From Neocallimastix lanati (nom. inval.) (lineage: Eukaryota; Neocallimastigomycota; Neocallimastigomycetes; Neocallimastigales; Neocallimastigaceae): a stretch of DNA of 55,000 nt. The stretch is taken from positions 1 through 55,000 of the forward strand of contig JACVTC010000148.1 in assembly GCA_016946835.1 (NCBI GenBank). The letters are read 5' to 3'. The notes beneath the pieces were generated by a model. The model was not told the origin of the DNA. It saw nothing but the letters and a program-made list of their open reading frames with translations, and searched no databases. The position numbers and the translations under genes were made by a program. This document shows, piece after piece, positions 29,291-43,037 of this stretch (positions within the stretch are counted from its first letter, which is position 1; every line of letters begins with the position of its first letter).

Positions 29291-29720
29291 ATATTCATAG
29301 AGATATTAATATTAGGTAATATCAACTGTAAAATATTTATATATTATTGTTATCTGTCATCCGATATTTATAGGCGAAAATAATAAACCACTATTTATGA
29401 GTGTTAATATGAGATGTTTAGAGCTATGATCAACCGCTAATATAGTAAGTTGGTGGTTATAACATTTCATGAATATTGGAAATATATGTATAAATAAATG
29501 TGTATGATGAATTAATGTTAAGAAAATGTTATACCGTTGTGGATGAACCCTCTTACGAATATATGATGGTATTACATCATCGTTTGTAACTATTGATATC
29601 AATGGTAAAAACCCATTTCACGCAAAGTAATATGAAGTATTTCTATTGTAAATTTATTATTAATTAATGTAGGTATCAATATAAATAATTGATGGTACTT
29701 ATTGGCATCAATGAATGAAT
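29290..29720 (+). pseudogene. Possible decayed coding fragment, unknown family
   Basis: Richer in G/C than the flanks. One plus-strand frame can be followed over about 90 codons with several stops, with blocks such as GENNKPLFMSVNMRCLEL and IYDGITSSFVTIDINGKNPF. This looks like a dead gene or transposon fragment rather than random AT DNA. The opposite-strand frame at 29602-29357 is open but has no recognisable content. I cannot tell which strand was coding, so confidence is low. Confidence 0.25.
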
Positions 29721-30509
29721 GAAACTAAGAAGATAAGATACTAATTTTAAAATAAAAAAATTTAATTTTTAGGAATCATCAGTAAACAAATCAGTAAACA
29801 AACTATCATAGCGTCATTTTTTTTTTTTTTACCCATTATCAGTTTAATATTTCTCTCATCAAACATAGCACAAATAAAATATATTTAATAAATAAACCAT
29901 TATGAATAAATCTTGGCGAATACCATAATCAATTGGAAATATTGATATAACAAAAAAAAAAAAAAATATATTCAACACAAAAAAAAAAAAAACAAAAAAA
30001 ACAAATTTTATTTTAAAAAAAAAAAAAAATTAGCATTTATTTATGTATATTTGTTTATTAATTTATTTTATTTTTATTATTATTATTTTTATTTTTTTTT
30101 TTTTACAGTTTATATTTGCATTTTACTTATAAATATATATTTAAAAAATAATAATTTTATTTTATTTACAAATTGTTGATAAATATTTTAAAATAGTAAT
30201 CAAAATAAAAATATATATATATTATAGAATTAAAAATTATATATTATAAAAAAAAAAAATATTAATATTGAATAGAATATACATTAATAAACATTAAATA
30301 ATAATTGATATAATTGATAATTAATTAATTATAATGATTTATATATACTAGTAATAACTACTATATTAATTTATTTGTTGAATATTATATATATATATAT
30401 ATTTTTTTTCAAAAATTTTTTACATAAATATATGTACTAACTAATAAAATTAAATAAAATATATTTTAAAAAAAAAATTATCACTAAATGATTAAAAAAT
30501 ATTAATTAG

Positions 30510-30540
<31 letters not shown>

Positions 30541-30825
30541 TTTAATAAAAAAAAAAAAAAAAGAAAAAGAAAAAAAAAAAAAAAAAAAAAAAGGAGAAAA
30601 AAATAAATATTAAAATAAAATATACTTATTAATTATTAAAATTTAAAAAAAAAAAATTTTTGTAAAAAAATACTAATAATGAAAAAAAAAAAGTTTTTTT
30701 TTTTTTTTTTTTTTTTTTTCTTATAATCAATTTGTATACTTTTCTGTTGGTTTGTACTATTTTACATCTTTATCTTTAGTATATTATTATATAACAATAT
30801 ACTATACTCTTTTATATCTATATAA
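29721..30825. other. AT-rich 3' region downstream of the GATA gene, no gene seen
   Basis: Long poly(A) and poly(T) tracts (about 30515-30590 and 30695-30720), no coding signal. It probably includes the 3' UTR of the GATA gene. Confidence 0.55.
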
Positions 30826-33800
30826 TTATTGACATTTAATATAACGATATAATTGACACCAAGCTCTTGAATCAATATTACGAATATCTATCTTGACTTC
30901 TTCACCACGTTCTAATTGGCGTCTCATGGCAATAGTCATACAAGTTTTTAAAATTCCTAAAACTTTCAAAACTTTTTCAGAAGTAACACAACGCATTAAG
31001 GCACGAAATTCTTCAGTTTTCTTATCAACAGAAATTGAATTCCATGGGAAACCAGAAGGTTGTGATTGAAGTATCTTACCTCGTTTCCATTTTACACCAC
31101 AACTATTACATAACCGTGGTGATTCCGGTGGACCATGGCGCCATAAAGGCGTACTAGTTGAACCACAATATGTACATTGTTTTGGAGAAGAGGAATAAAA
31201 ATGACTATTTCTAGTTGATGTAATGACGGATGATGGTACAGTAGAGGTAATAACAGCAATTGGATCAATTGAAGAGGTAGTAGTGACAGACACTTGAGTA
31301 ACAATGGATTCATTTGATTTTTCCTTAAATTCAGGTTTAATATAAAGAGTATTACCATTTTCTTCAACTTTAAATTTATTATCTTTATTTTCTTTATTAA
31401 TAGAATAAAAATAATTTTTATTTTGATCAGAAATTATTTGGTCATTTACAGTGGACCATCTTTTTCTTGATTTACCACTCTGTCCTTTTGGTCTTCCTTT
31501 ACCGCGAGTGGGTGCTGGTACAGTTGTATTATTTGAATTAATAACACTAGAAGTTAAGGTGATATTACTATTTTTATTATTATTGGCTTCGATGAAACTA
31601 TGAACTTTCAATGCATTTCTTCCTCTTACTTTTTTTATGGTACGAGTTAATAAACCATGTTTTTTCCCTATTTTTCTATTTTTACTTTCCTTTAAAATTA
31701 ATTCACTAAGGTTTACTACTTTTTCTTTTTTATTTGTAATATTTCTAAATTCCTTACTTAATAGAGAACCAATATTTGATCTAATTTTATTCTTCTTCTC
31801 TTGACTACGTAATAAAATGGATTCTTTTATTTTAATCAAATTTTCTGGTGTAAGACTTTCAATATCAAAAATGTTTTCTAAACTATCATTCAATTCAAGA
31901 ACATCAACAAATTCTTGTCTAATCGGTAAATCAATTTCCATTTTATTATTATTTTCACTATTATTATTTTCAATACAAATAGTATTATTATTAATATTAT
32001 TTTCATCACGATCATGATCTTTTTCAATAGTATTCTCAATAAAATGATTACCATTCTTTTGATTATTAATTTTTCTCTTTAAATTAGAATTAGTATTAAT
32101 AATAATATTAGTAAAAATTTTATTACAAGATTTATCTTCCTTTTTTGTATGAACAATAATTTTTGGAAGAGGTGGATTGATTTTAATAATATTATTTTTG
32201 ATATATGAAGAAGTATTTTGATTTTGTTGTTGCTTTATGCGTTTCATTTCCATTAAAGATAATGTACTTTCTTCTTCTTCTTCTTCTTCTTCGTCTTCAT
32301 CATCATCTTCTTCTTCAAATTCATCATCATCATCATTATCCTCTTCTTCTTCTTCTTCACTATTTTCATCTTCATCTTCATCAACATCAACATCTTCTTC
32401 TTCTTCATCATCATCATCATCTTCTTCTTCTTCTTCTTCAAACACATCATTAAATGTATTATCAGATTCTTCTATTTCATCATCAGTATAATCAGATTCC
32501 TCTTCATAATATTCTTCTTCATCATATGTTTCTTCATCTTCTTCCATATCTTCTAATTCATCATCATTATTATCATTATTATCATATTCTTCTTCTTCTC
32601 GGTTAGGATTGATATAAATATTTTTATTATCAACAACTTCATCCTTTCTTTTATCTCTTCCGTGGGAAAAATCAAAGGATATTGTAATTCTTTTTTGTTT
32701 TTGCTTTGATTTTTCAATTTTTAGAGTTTTATCAGAAGTTTCTTTTGGGTCTTCTTCCATTGAATTCCTGTTATCAATTGTAGTATTTTCATGAAATTGA
32801 AAAGAATCCTCTTGGGAAACATCCTTTTGAATTGTTTTCTTTGAAATAGTGATTTGATGATCAACATTATCAAAACAGACTGGTTCCTTTACCTTATCGA
32901 ATAAAGAAACTTCCTTTTCAATTTTTATATTATTTTCTTCTTTTTTACTTGATTTATCATCTTTCTTTTCATCTTTCTTATCTTTAGATGCTTCATTCAA
33001 TGATTTTTCATTCTCCATATTATTAATGTTGATATTTTCTATAGTCTCATGATTAGCCATTTCAGAAATTAATGGTTCATTACAATTACTACTGAGATTA
33101 AGTAATAAATCATAGCAAGAAAAATTTGATGGATTTAGAAATTCTGATGGTGGCATTGAAATTTCATTTGAAGAAGAATTTTTACCAATTATAGGAGTTA
33201 TTGGTAAATGAGAAGATAAGCTCTCTTGAGCTTCCTTTTTTTCATTACTACCACTACCTAACATAACATCAGAAGTTGGGGTTGGAAGGGTAGGTATAAC
33301 CTCAGATTTAATCGTTAAACCAGGATTTGTTGTTACTCTTTCATTTAGATTAGAAGACTCTTTAGAAATTACCTTTAAAGAACTATTTTCATTTGAAATA
33401 AAAGATTTTTCATCCAAAATTTCCGTGGGTGTTTTAACCTTGTCTTCCTTCTTTTTATTTGCCTCTATAGATACTTTCAAATTATTAGTAGTCGGAGTTT
33501 TCCTTTTTTCTAAGGAAGAAGATTTCGACGAAAACGAAATACCTAAAGTTTTAGAAAGAGTAGTATTAGAATGATGATGTACTGAAGAAGAAAGTGGATG
33601 TATTACTGCTGATGATGTTTTGAGATTATTTTTATTTTTATTTTTCTTTGTTAATAAATTAAAACTGCTATGATTAAGATTATTAACAGTACTTGGATAA
33701 TTACGATGAATTTTATTTTGATTAGTTTTAGGATTTGTCAATTTTGAAGCTGCAGTCAAAGAAGTTGCAATATTTGAAGCTGTCGTAAAAAGATTACTAG

Positions 33801-35263
33801 ATGTAATATGACGATGATGATATTTAAGAGTGCTATTGTAAGATACTGAAGGTGGTGTAGAAGAAATGTTTGAACTGTGGTAATAATTACGTGAATGACG
33901 TAATGGTAAAGAATTAGTAGGCACAAAACGTAAATTTGAAGAAATATTATTAAATCCAATAGTTGAGGTAGAATCATCCAAAGGATTTAATAAAAGAGAA
34001 TCTGTAAGTAATGAATTTTTTGTTATTATATTTGAATTAAATGATAAATTTTTAGTATTCATTAAAGATATTGTGGCTTCATTAGCTAATAATTTAGAAG
34101 AATATGGTATTGAATTATTATTATAAGCTACATCTGATGAATTTAATGAACTTGTTGTGGAAGAATTTAATAGTGAAGAATTTAAGTCCAATGCTTTGGA
34201 GGCTAAAGTGAATAAATCAACAGATGAAGGAGTTGCAGTAATATTATTTACAAATGGATTAACCTCTTCATTAGCAAAGTTATTCAAATTTAAATTATTA
34301 AAATCATTAACATTATTCATAAGAGATAACGATGATGATGTTGAGGATGAGGATGATGAAAAATCATTAGATCTTGTAGTTGAAGTTGTAGATGATGGTA
34401 AATACATTAATGAATTTATTATATCATCATTATAATAATTGAAATGATTAAAATTAGTGGTAGCAGAATTTAAATTAGTTAATAAAGAAGGATTTGTTGA
34501 AGACATAAGAGATAATGAAGGCTCTGTTGCATCAATATTTGTAGAATCTCCTAATCCTTGTAAACTACTAGCATTGTCATTATTCACTTTATCCCAATCA
34601 AAAAAGTCATTGGTAGCATCATATGGTATTTCATTTCCAGCAGTAATAGAAAGATCTGTACCTGTATTATTCATCAATGGGGAAGGAAGTGTAGAATTAT
34701 CTATATTAGTAAGGTTGGGTATATTTGTTAATGACATATCTAATGAGTTTAATGGATACATAGATGAAGGAAATGGTGGTGGTAATGAATTATCATTTCT
34801 ATTCATATTTAAATGATCAATCAACATTTGAGTATCAATAATATTTTGTATTTGCTGACGAATTAATAATGTTGTTAATGATTCTTTCTTTCTTTTAAGG
34901 GAATTCAAAGCTGCTTCAGTAAATGCCTTGGTACTTCTTTTCGCTTCCATCCATTCAATCGGATTTAACTGAAAAGTTTTATTTTTGAAACATTCAGCAG
35001 GTAATTTCTTATTTGTAAAAAGTATTTCTTTCTTTTCATTTTCATCTTCTACTTCTTTTCCTTTTCCCTTTTTATCACCATTAATTATCTTTTTTTCTGA
35101 TATCTTGTTTATTTTACGATTTTCTTTAGAATCTAATATCGCAGAATTTTTTTCTTCTTCCTTTTTCTCTTCTTTAGAATCTAATATCATAAAATTTTTT
35201 CCTTCTTCTTTTTTCTCCTCTTTAGAATCTAAATCCACTTTATCTTTTTCTACTTCTTTTTCC

Positions 35264-35294
<31 letters not shown>

Positions 35295-38142
35295 TAAAAT
35301 CTATTAACTGAGATTCCTTATCTTTTATTTCCTCATCTTCTTCAGTAAATTTCATTGGAGAAGATGGAGGTGACGAAGATGGAGGTGTAGGAGGTAAAAA
35401 GTTACAATTCATTAAGCATTTCATCTTTTCTTTTTCTATCAAATCCTCCTTATTAAATTCAGAGATTGAAGATGAAGAACGTTCTGTTATTAAAATGTCG
35501 TTTAATTCTTTCCTTTCATGCATTTCTACAACAGAATTTCCTTTTTCAATTTTGTTATTCAAAGGATCATCATTTTTTACTGTTTCAGGAGGAACTTCTG
35601 TAATCTGTAAACCAATATCTGGTTTTATTATATCTTTAATTTCTATATTAGTTGAAGAAGAAGAAAAAGAAGAAGAAGAAGAAATAGTAGATGATTTAAA
35701 AGCATTCTCTTTAAAAGCTTCAGTATTACTTGCTTTTAATTTTATTTGCTTTAGTGATGATTGATTTGTAAAATGATGAAAGAGCTCTGCCCATGGTGAA
35801 TTTTTTAAAATATCTGATGATATATAAAAAATGAAATTTTTTGAAGAAAGAATATTGTTATTACGATGAAAAGTACAATTTTGACATTGTCCAAATCTCT
35901 TTTGATGAATAATATAATTTTTATATTTAGAATGACGATTTAATAATTTCCCCTTTGAACATTTTGAATAAGTATATGTTAAAAGTTTTGGATAGGAATT
36001 AATTGGAATATTAATACTATCTTTATTTATATATCTTATTTTTTTATTTATATGATTAATGGTATCAAAATGATAAGATTTTGGTATCTTTTTTAATATC
36101 ATATTCCAATTAATATAATTAAAGGATGGCATAGTATCTTCTTCTTTCTTCTCATATTGATTATACTTTCGCTTTTTGGAAAAAGAAATTGCAATTGGCT
36201 TTTTATTAGTAGAAGATGATGGTGTACATGAGGTAGATGTTTCAAATAAAGGTGATATTGATCCTTCAACAGATTTACCCTTTGATCTTATTATTTTTAT
36301 TTTATTATTTTTTCCAAAAATAAGACATAACTTTTCTTTCTCTTTCTTTTTGCATAATTTTATTTGTTCATCATGACGTGTTGATGAAAAGATCTCAAAC
36401 GAATCTTCATAATGATTTTCATCAGTAGCCATTATATCATCATCCTCCTTATATTTTGGTTCATCTTCTAAAAGCATAGGTAATTCAATGGCCTTTAGAA
36501 AACTAGATAAAACTGGATAAGAGGAAGAAGATTTTAATGACTTTCGATGACGTTGATAGTCATTTATGCATTGATCTTTTAGCTCATTCAAAAAATCTTC
36601 TGGCATCTCCATAATTTTTTCTATTAAATAATTTTCAATGTTTTTACCCATACGATGAATTATATTACTCTCTTTGAAATAACTTCTATAGCAATGAAGT
36701 AACATTTGTTGTAAATCATAAAAAACACTATAAATAGTTGAGTATTTATCTTCTTTCAATTGTCGTTGAATAATGTTAAGATTTATATTTTCTTTAATTA
36801 AATCATAATTTAATTTTGTATTATTCTTGTTTACCTTATTATTTTTATATTTACTTTTAATATTTTCTAAATTTATACTATTTTCAGAATTAATATCATT
36901 TTCTTTTGGTTCATCATCATTTTTTTCAATAATATCATTAACAATGTTATTATTATCATTATTACTATTATATTTCTTTTCCATAATTATATCACCTTTT
37001 AATGAATTTAAAAATTGACCAGAATCAGCATGCTTTGATAAATCTTCTATAAGATTCATACAAAGTGATTTATATTCCACTGACATTTTACTTTCTATAT
37101 TCTCGTTTTTTGAATCTGAAATCTTATAATAACTATCATGTAAGTTTCTTTTAGATTTTAATAGATGATTTTGTTTGGAATGTGATATTGACAAAGTAGT
37201 ATTTTTTATATAATTAGAATCAATTTCGCCATTAGAAAAACTATTATCATAAATACCATTGTTGGATTTTATTATAGAAGAAGATGTATTAAATAAGTTA
37301 GAATGCATAGTGGATGTTAATAATTTGTCAGTATTATTTAAGATTCGAGAACGATCAATTTTTGGATGATTAATTATATTGATGCAATTATTATTTTTAT
37401 TATTATTGCAACTTCTGGTATAATGACTAGTAGTCGAATGTAATATAGGTGTACTAGTTTGAGAAGTTGGTGTATTTTTTAATTTTAATAAATACTTACT
37501 TGACTCTATTGAATTCTTTAAAGATGAAATTGATTTATCAAGTGAAGCGCTATCTTTTGATGATGGAGTAATAGGAGTAGATGGTGTAGTAGACGGTGGA
37601 GTAATTGAGATTGCTGTTTCAAATATGGTATTTTTAAATGATTGAATATCTATTGCTTTTTTGTTATTGCTTACAGTATCCAATGAATCTTGATAAGAAT
37701 TATTATTTTTAGGATCTTTATTAATAGAAATACTAATTAAATCAATATCCGCAGAATTTGCGGTTTCTCTCATAGAAGATATTGAATTTTTATGAATTTT
37801 AGGTATTGAATGTAAACGTGAATGATGATTATGTTGTTTTTGATAAGTACTTATATTATCAACCGAGGTTAAATTTGGAATTAATGAATTCGATATACTT
37901 TCTTTTGATGATAAATAAAAATTTTTAGAAGTTGTATTTGGTGATGTGATTAAATATCTATCTGAAGATGATGTTGAAGTAGAGGCTATTGAGGTTATAT
38001 CTAATCTAAGTTCTTTTGATTCGGTTCTTGATGTAACATGTGCTTTTTGAAAAAGGTTAACTTTCTTAGATGTACAAGAAATAGATTTTGGTGAATTTGA
38101 ATGAAAAATAGCAACCATTCTATTTCCAAATAATAAATACAA
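30826..38142 (-). CDS. Very large GATA-type zinc-finger protein, single exon, 2,438 residues
   Basis: Uninterrupted 7.3-kb frame. Near the C-terminus (about residues 2320-2350; about 31099-31178) lies one GATA finger, CTYCGSTSTPLWRHG then LCNSCGVKWKRGKIL, spacing CX2CX18CX2C, the longer-loop type frequent in fungi. A conserved-looking tail follows (FRALMRCVTSEKVLKVLGIL and IDSRAWCQLYRYI). About 140 residues before the finger, TRGKGRPKGQSGKSRKRW resembles an AT-hook. Residues about 1840-1960 are an Asp/Glu-rich acidic tract. Around residues 450-530, STIYSVFYDLQQMLLHCYRS and SNIIHRMGKNIENYLIEKI resemble the last helices of a bromodomain (speculative). The rest is Ser/Thr/Asn-rich and probably disordered. 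It likely acts in the nucleus as a DNA-binding regulator. The first ATG (38142) or the Met at codon 9 could be the start. No intron occurs, unlike the gene's neighbours. Confidence 0.85.
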
Positions 38143-39806
38143 TAATATTAGCTTTTTATTACTATCACTATCACTTTATTATTATTATTATTATTTTCTT
38201 TTTAGATATGATTTTTCTTTTCTTCTTTTTTTTTTTTTAATAATTAATATTAATATATTCTCTAATATTAAATTGATTATAATACAATAATTACTATTAA
38301 ATTTTATAAGATATTTAACAAAATTGTACTTTTTAGATATTTTATAACCCAATATATTTATATATTTTCTAGATATTTTCTTTTATTTTATTAATAAAAT
38401 TATTGATATAAATGAAAACTTTTATTAAATTATTATTGGTATTTTAACCATTGTCTATTAAACTATCGATATATGCTATTGTGTTTGAAGTATCTTTTAT
38501 TTATTAACCTTTTTTCTTCCTTGTTTATATATGTTTTTTATTATAATGAATTTAAAAAAAAAGGAATTACTCTATTAGATGGGCTATTAATAATTAAATA
38601 TTATATTTTTCCTATTGTTAAATACTTTACTGAAAATGAATAATTTTTGGTATAATGTTTATAGATATATATTTTTTTATGTTACTATATTACTGATATT
38701 ATTAAAATATACTTTTATTTGAATATTTATTCCTTTTTTATAATATTTTCTTTATTATCCTATAATATTAATTGAAGTATTTAAAAAAATATAATAATAA
38801 TATATATTTATATATAAATAAAGATATATAGATATAAAAATGGTTAATTTTGATTTGGCTTTTGTTTTTTTAATATCATGAGAAATTTATTATTTTTTTT
38901 TTTTGAAAAAACTAGTAAAATCTATATATATATATATATATATATATTCACTAAATATACTAAATATGATATTTTTTTTTTTTCCTCTTTTATTATATTA
39001 TCATTGCTATTAACACTTATAATACACGATTTTTCTTAATATTACAAAAAAGATGAAATTATTCATTAAAAAAAAAAAGCCAAAACTAATAAATATAAAA
39101 GTGAATTAATAAATAAAAAATACAACAATCTTTCTAATTTTTTTTTATCTATAAAAAAAGGGAAAAAAATAAAAAAAAAAAAAAATAAAATAACTCTTTT
39201 GGTTATAAAAATATGACTCTGATATATTAATAGCTTAAAATAAATCAAAGTATTGTATAATGTACAATACATTAATTTTGTACTCTAACAGTTTATAATA
39301 AAGTCAGAGAGCTTTTATATATATCTTCATAGTCTTTTAATTTATAATATAATTATTTTTTATTTATAATAATATTAAAAATTTATATTTATTACTTTAC
39401 TATAATTTCTTTTTATATAAAAATAATTGATTAATATCAATATTATAAAGGTAAAAAAAAAAAAAAAAAAGAATTTATATTTTTAAATTTTTTTTCTTTT
39501 TCTATTATTCTATTGCAATTAAAAAATATTAAATTTATTTCCTTACAAAATATTTGTTATATAATATATTATTATTTTATATGGATTATTTTGATGTTTT
39601 TTTTTTTCTTTTAAATTAGTTATGTAAATAAAAATTACTTCTTTTTTTAAAATAAAAAAAAATATATCTCATAATTTAAAAAAAAATTAACAATAAAAAA
39701 TTAAAAATAAAAATTAAATGAATTTAAAATTATAAAAAAAAGGTAAAATTAATTACATAAAAAAAAAGAAATTTAATTATTGATTATTTATTTATTATTA
39801 ATTTAT

Positions 39807-39875
<69 letters not shown>

Positions 39876-42741
39876 AAATTCATTAAGATTTATTTAATAT
39901 TTTTATTAATAAATTTTATTATTAAATAAAAAACAAACTTTTTTTTTTGTTAATAATAAAAAATTAATAAATTTTAATATATTAATTTATATATAATAAA
40001 GTTTATTATGTATAAATAAATAAATAAATAAAAAAATACTAAAGATAATATAGGCACATAATTTAATTTTAAAAATTAATTACTAAACCGTAAGAATTCA
40101 TTTTTATTATTATCACTAATAATAAATAAATAATTACTGAATAAGAAATTGGATATAATAAAATAATAAATATAAATTCATATATTGATAAAAAAATAAA
40201 TTATAAATTACTAATTTTCTTTTATTATCGATTATTAATTTATTATTGTTTGTTATTAATTTACTATTCAAATCATTTTATTAGTATTAGTATTTCCTAT
40301 TTTATAATTATTTAAACTTTGTTATGTACAAAAACAGTTTAATCATTATTAAATATATTTCAATATAATAAAATTTATTATTAAATATATTCCAATAAAT
40401 ATATTTAGTATATATTCAAATCTATATTAGTTTTTACTGAAGTATATCAATATATACTATCCATGTTTTATTCATTAAAATCAAAAAAAAAAAATAAACT
40501 ATTAATTTATTATATATTGTTTTATATTGTAATATATAGTAAAAACTTATATATTTTAATAAATGTATGAAATTTAATTATTTCTTTTTTTATACATTGT
40601 AACTAAATAACAAGTAATTACTGAATATATTATAATATATCAATAAACAATATTACTAATGTATTGACAGTATATTAATAAATACATAATTTAAAGAATT
40701 TATAATCCATTTAATTAAATTTTAACCTTTCATTAGTCCAATAAGATTATAAATCCATTTAATTAAATTTTAACCTTTCATTAGTCCAATAAGATTATAA
40801 AAAGTTTTTAGTTAAAATTATAGAATGAATTGATTCATAAAAATTGATGTGTGAAATATGTACTACTAAATATATTATATAAAATATAATATAATATATA
40901 ATTAATAAATATATTAACATATTAATTATTCTATTTTTTATTTAATAGTGTAGAAATTTTAAGAAATTTTCAATTTTTTTTTTAAAATTTTATAATTTGT
41001 TGTCACGACTTCTATTATATAAAAAAAATATATATATTAAGTTTACATTTACGTACTAAAAGTATTAAAGTCTTAATAATAAAACAGAAATTTAAATGGA
41101 AATTGAACATTATATTAATTTGATATTTTATAACATTCATAAAATGTTATTAATAATGAATAAAAATTAAAATATTAATAACTTTTAAATAAAATGAAAA
41201 ATTATAAAATTTCTATATTTAATAATTAATGAAATAAAAATAATAATTATACATAAAAGCAATGAATACAAAAATAATGATTTCTATAAAAAATCAATCA
41301 TTAAAAATCATATTAAAAACTATATATAGAAATAAAAATATTAATAGTGTATAATACAAAAGAAAAAAAGTATCCCCTAATTAACAATACATTTTTTTTA
41401 TTTATGAATATAATGTAGTAAAAAAAATTAAAATGAATGTAAATGTATTCTTTATAAACAAATGTATGATCTATATATAAAAGAAAAAAATATAAAAATA
41501 AAAAATTTTTTATATATAGAAAAATAGTAAAGATTTATGAATAAACTATATATATTTATGTGGCGATTTTCACAACTATATATATATTATTAGGAATATT
41601 ATATTCAACTTATATAATAAACATATATCAAATGCCTATACATTTAATAATATTTGAAAGGAAAAAACATTTATTAATATGTACATAGAATAGTTATAAA
41701 ATTATTTAAAGTTATAAGAATATAAAAACACAATAACATGATACAAACTTACGTCTTAATTTCAGTTTTATATATTTATTTCATTTAAACCCATTCATAT
41801 CATTAAAAATTATTTTGTCATTACTACCTTTTTAAAATAATATTTAAAATATATTTTTTTATTTTTAACTTTATTTAGTGTTGAAATAATTTTTCAATTA
41901 AAAAAAATTATTAGTAGTAGTAATAATTTGACAAAAAAATATTTATATACATATAGTAATTAATATATAATTAGTAATATGTAAAAAAGTATAAAAAACT
42001 AAAAATTAAAAATTAAAAATTAAAAATTGAAATAAAATTATGAATGCAATACAATATATAATATTAAAATAAAATAATAACAATAAAAAAATAGAAAATG
42101 AAAAATGAAAAAGTTATTATGAATCATCGTTATAATTAGTAAATACAAAAATAAATAAATAAATATTATAATAAATGAAATAATAAATATAATAAAGGTT
42201 AGTAAAGAATAATTAAAATAAAAATAAAATATATAATTAAATTAATTAAATTTTTAATTAATTAAAAATAAAAACTTTATATCAAATTTATTTCTCTAAT
42301 AACATATATATATATATATATAAATATAATTATTAAAACCAAACGAAATTAAAAAAAAAAAAAGAAAAAGAAAAAGAAAAAAGATTAATTTATTTTTTAG
42401 TTTTTCTTTTCTTTTTCTTTTTTTTATATTAAAGTAAAAAAAGTTTCAAACTCAAATTAAAAACTTAAAAAGATATAAAAGTAATAAGAACTAATAAATC
42501 ATTTTTAGATTTACTTTGAATTAGTATTTATAATATTTTCTTGATGATTATTAATTATAAATAATTATTTATTATAATCTTCATTATAAGTTTTTTAATA
42601 TTTTAGTTATTACAGAATACAACTCAAATATTTTTAAGTTTCAAGTCTTAAATTCAAAAATTTTTAATTTTAATTTTAATATTTTCAATTAGAATTGAAA
42701 ATATATATGTATACTTTTTAAAATTTTTTTTTTTATTGTCC

Positions 42742-42779
<38 letters not shown>

Positions 42780-43006
42780 AATAGATAAATATCATTATAT
42801 CAGTAATGAATAAAATATATATTTTTGAAATATTCTTTTTAATAAATTTTAAATATTACATTAAAATATTTATTAATATTACATATTATTAATTAATATT
42901 TATTATTAATAATATTTGTTATTATTGGGAATAAGTATTATTAATAAATCTTTTTTTTTATCAGAAATTGTATAAATATTTTATTTTATTTTTATTCAAA
43001 AAATAC

Positions 43007-43037
<31 letters not shown>

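Noticed and set aside
32205-32491. Overlapping plus- and minus-strand Ser, Leu/His and Lys/Met-rich frames
   Set aside because: Frame shadows of the Asp/Glu-rich acidic tract of the GATA protein.
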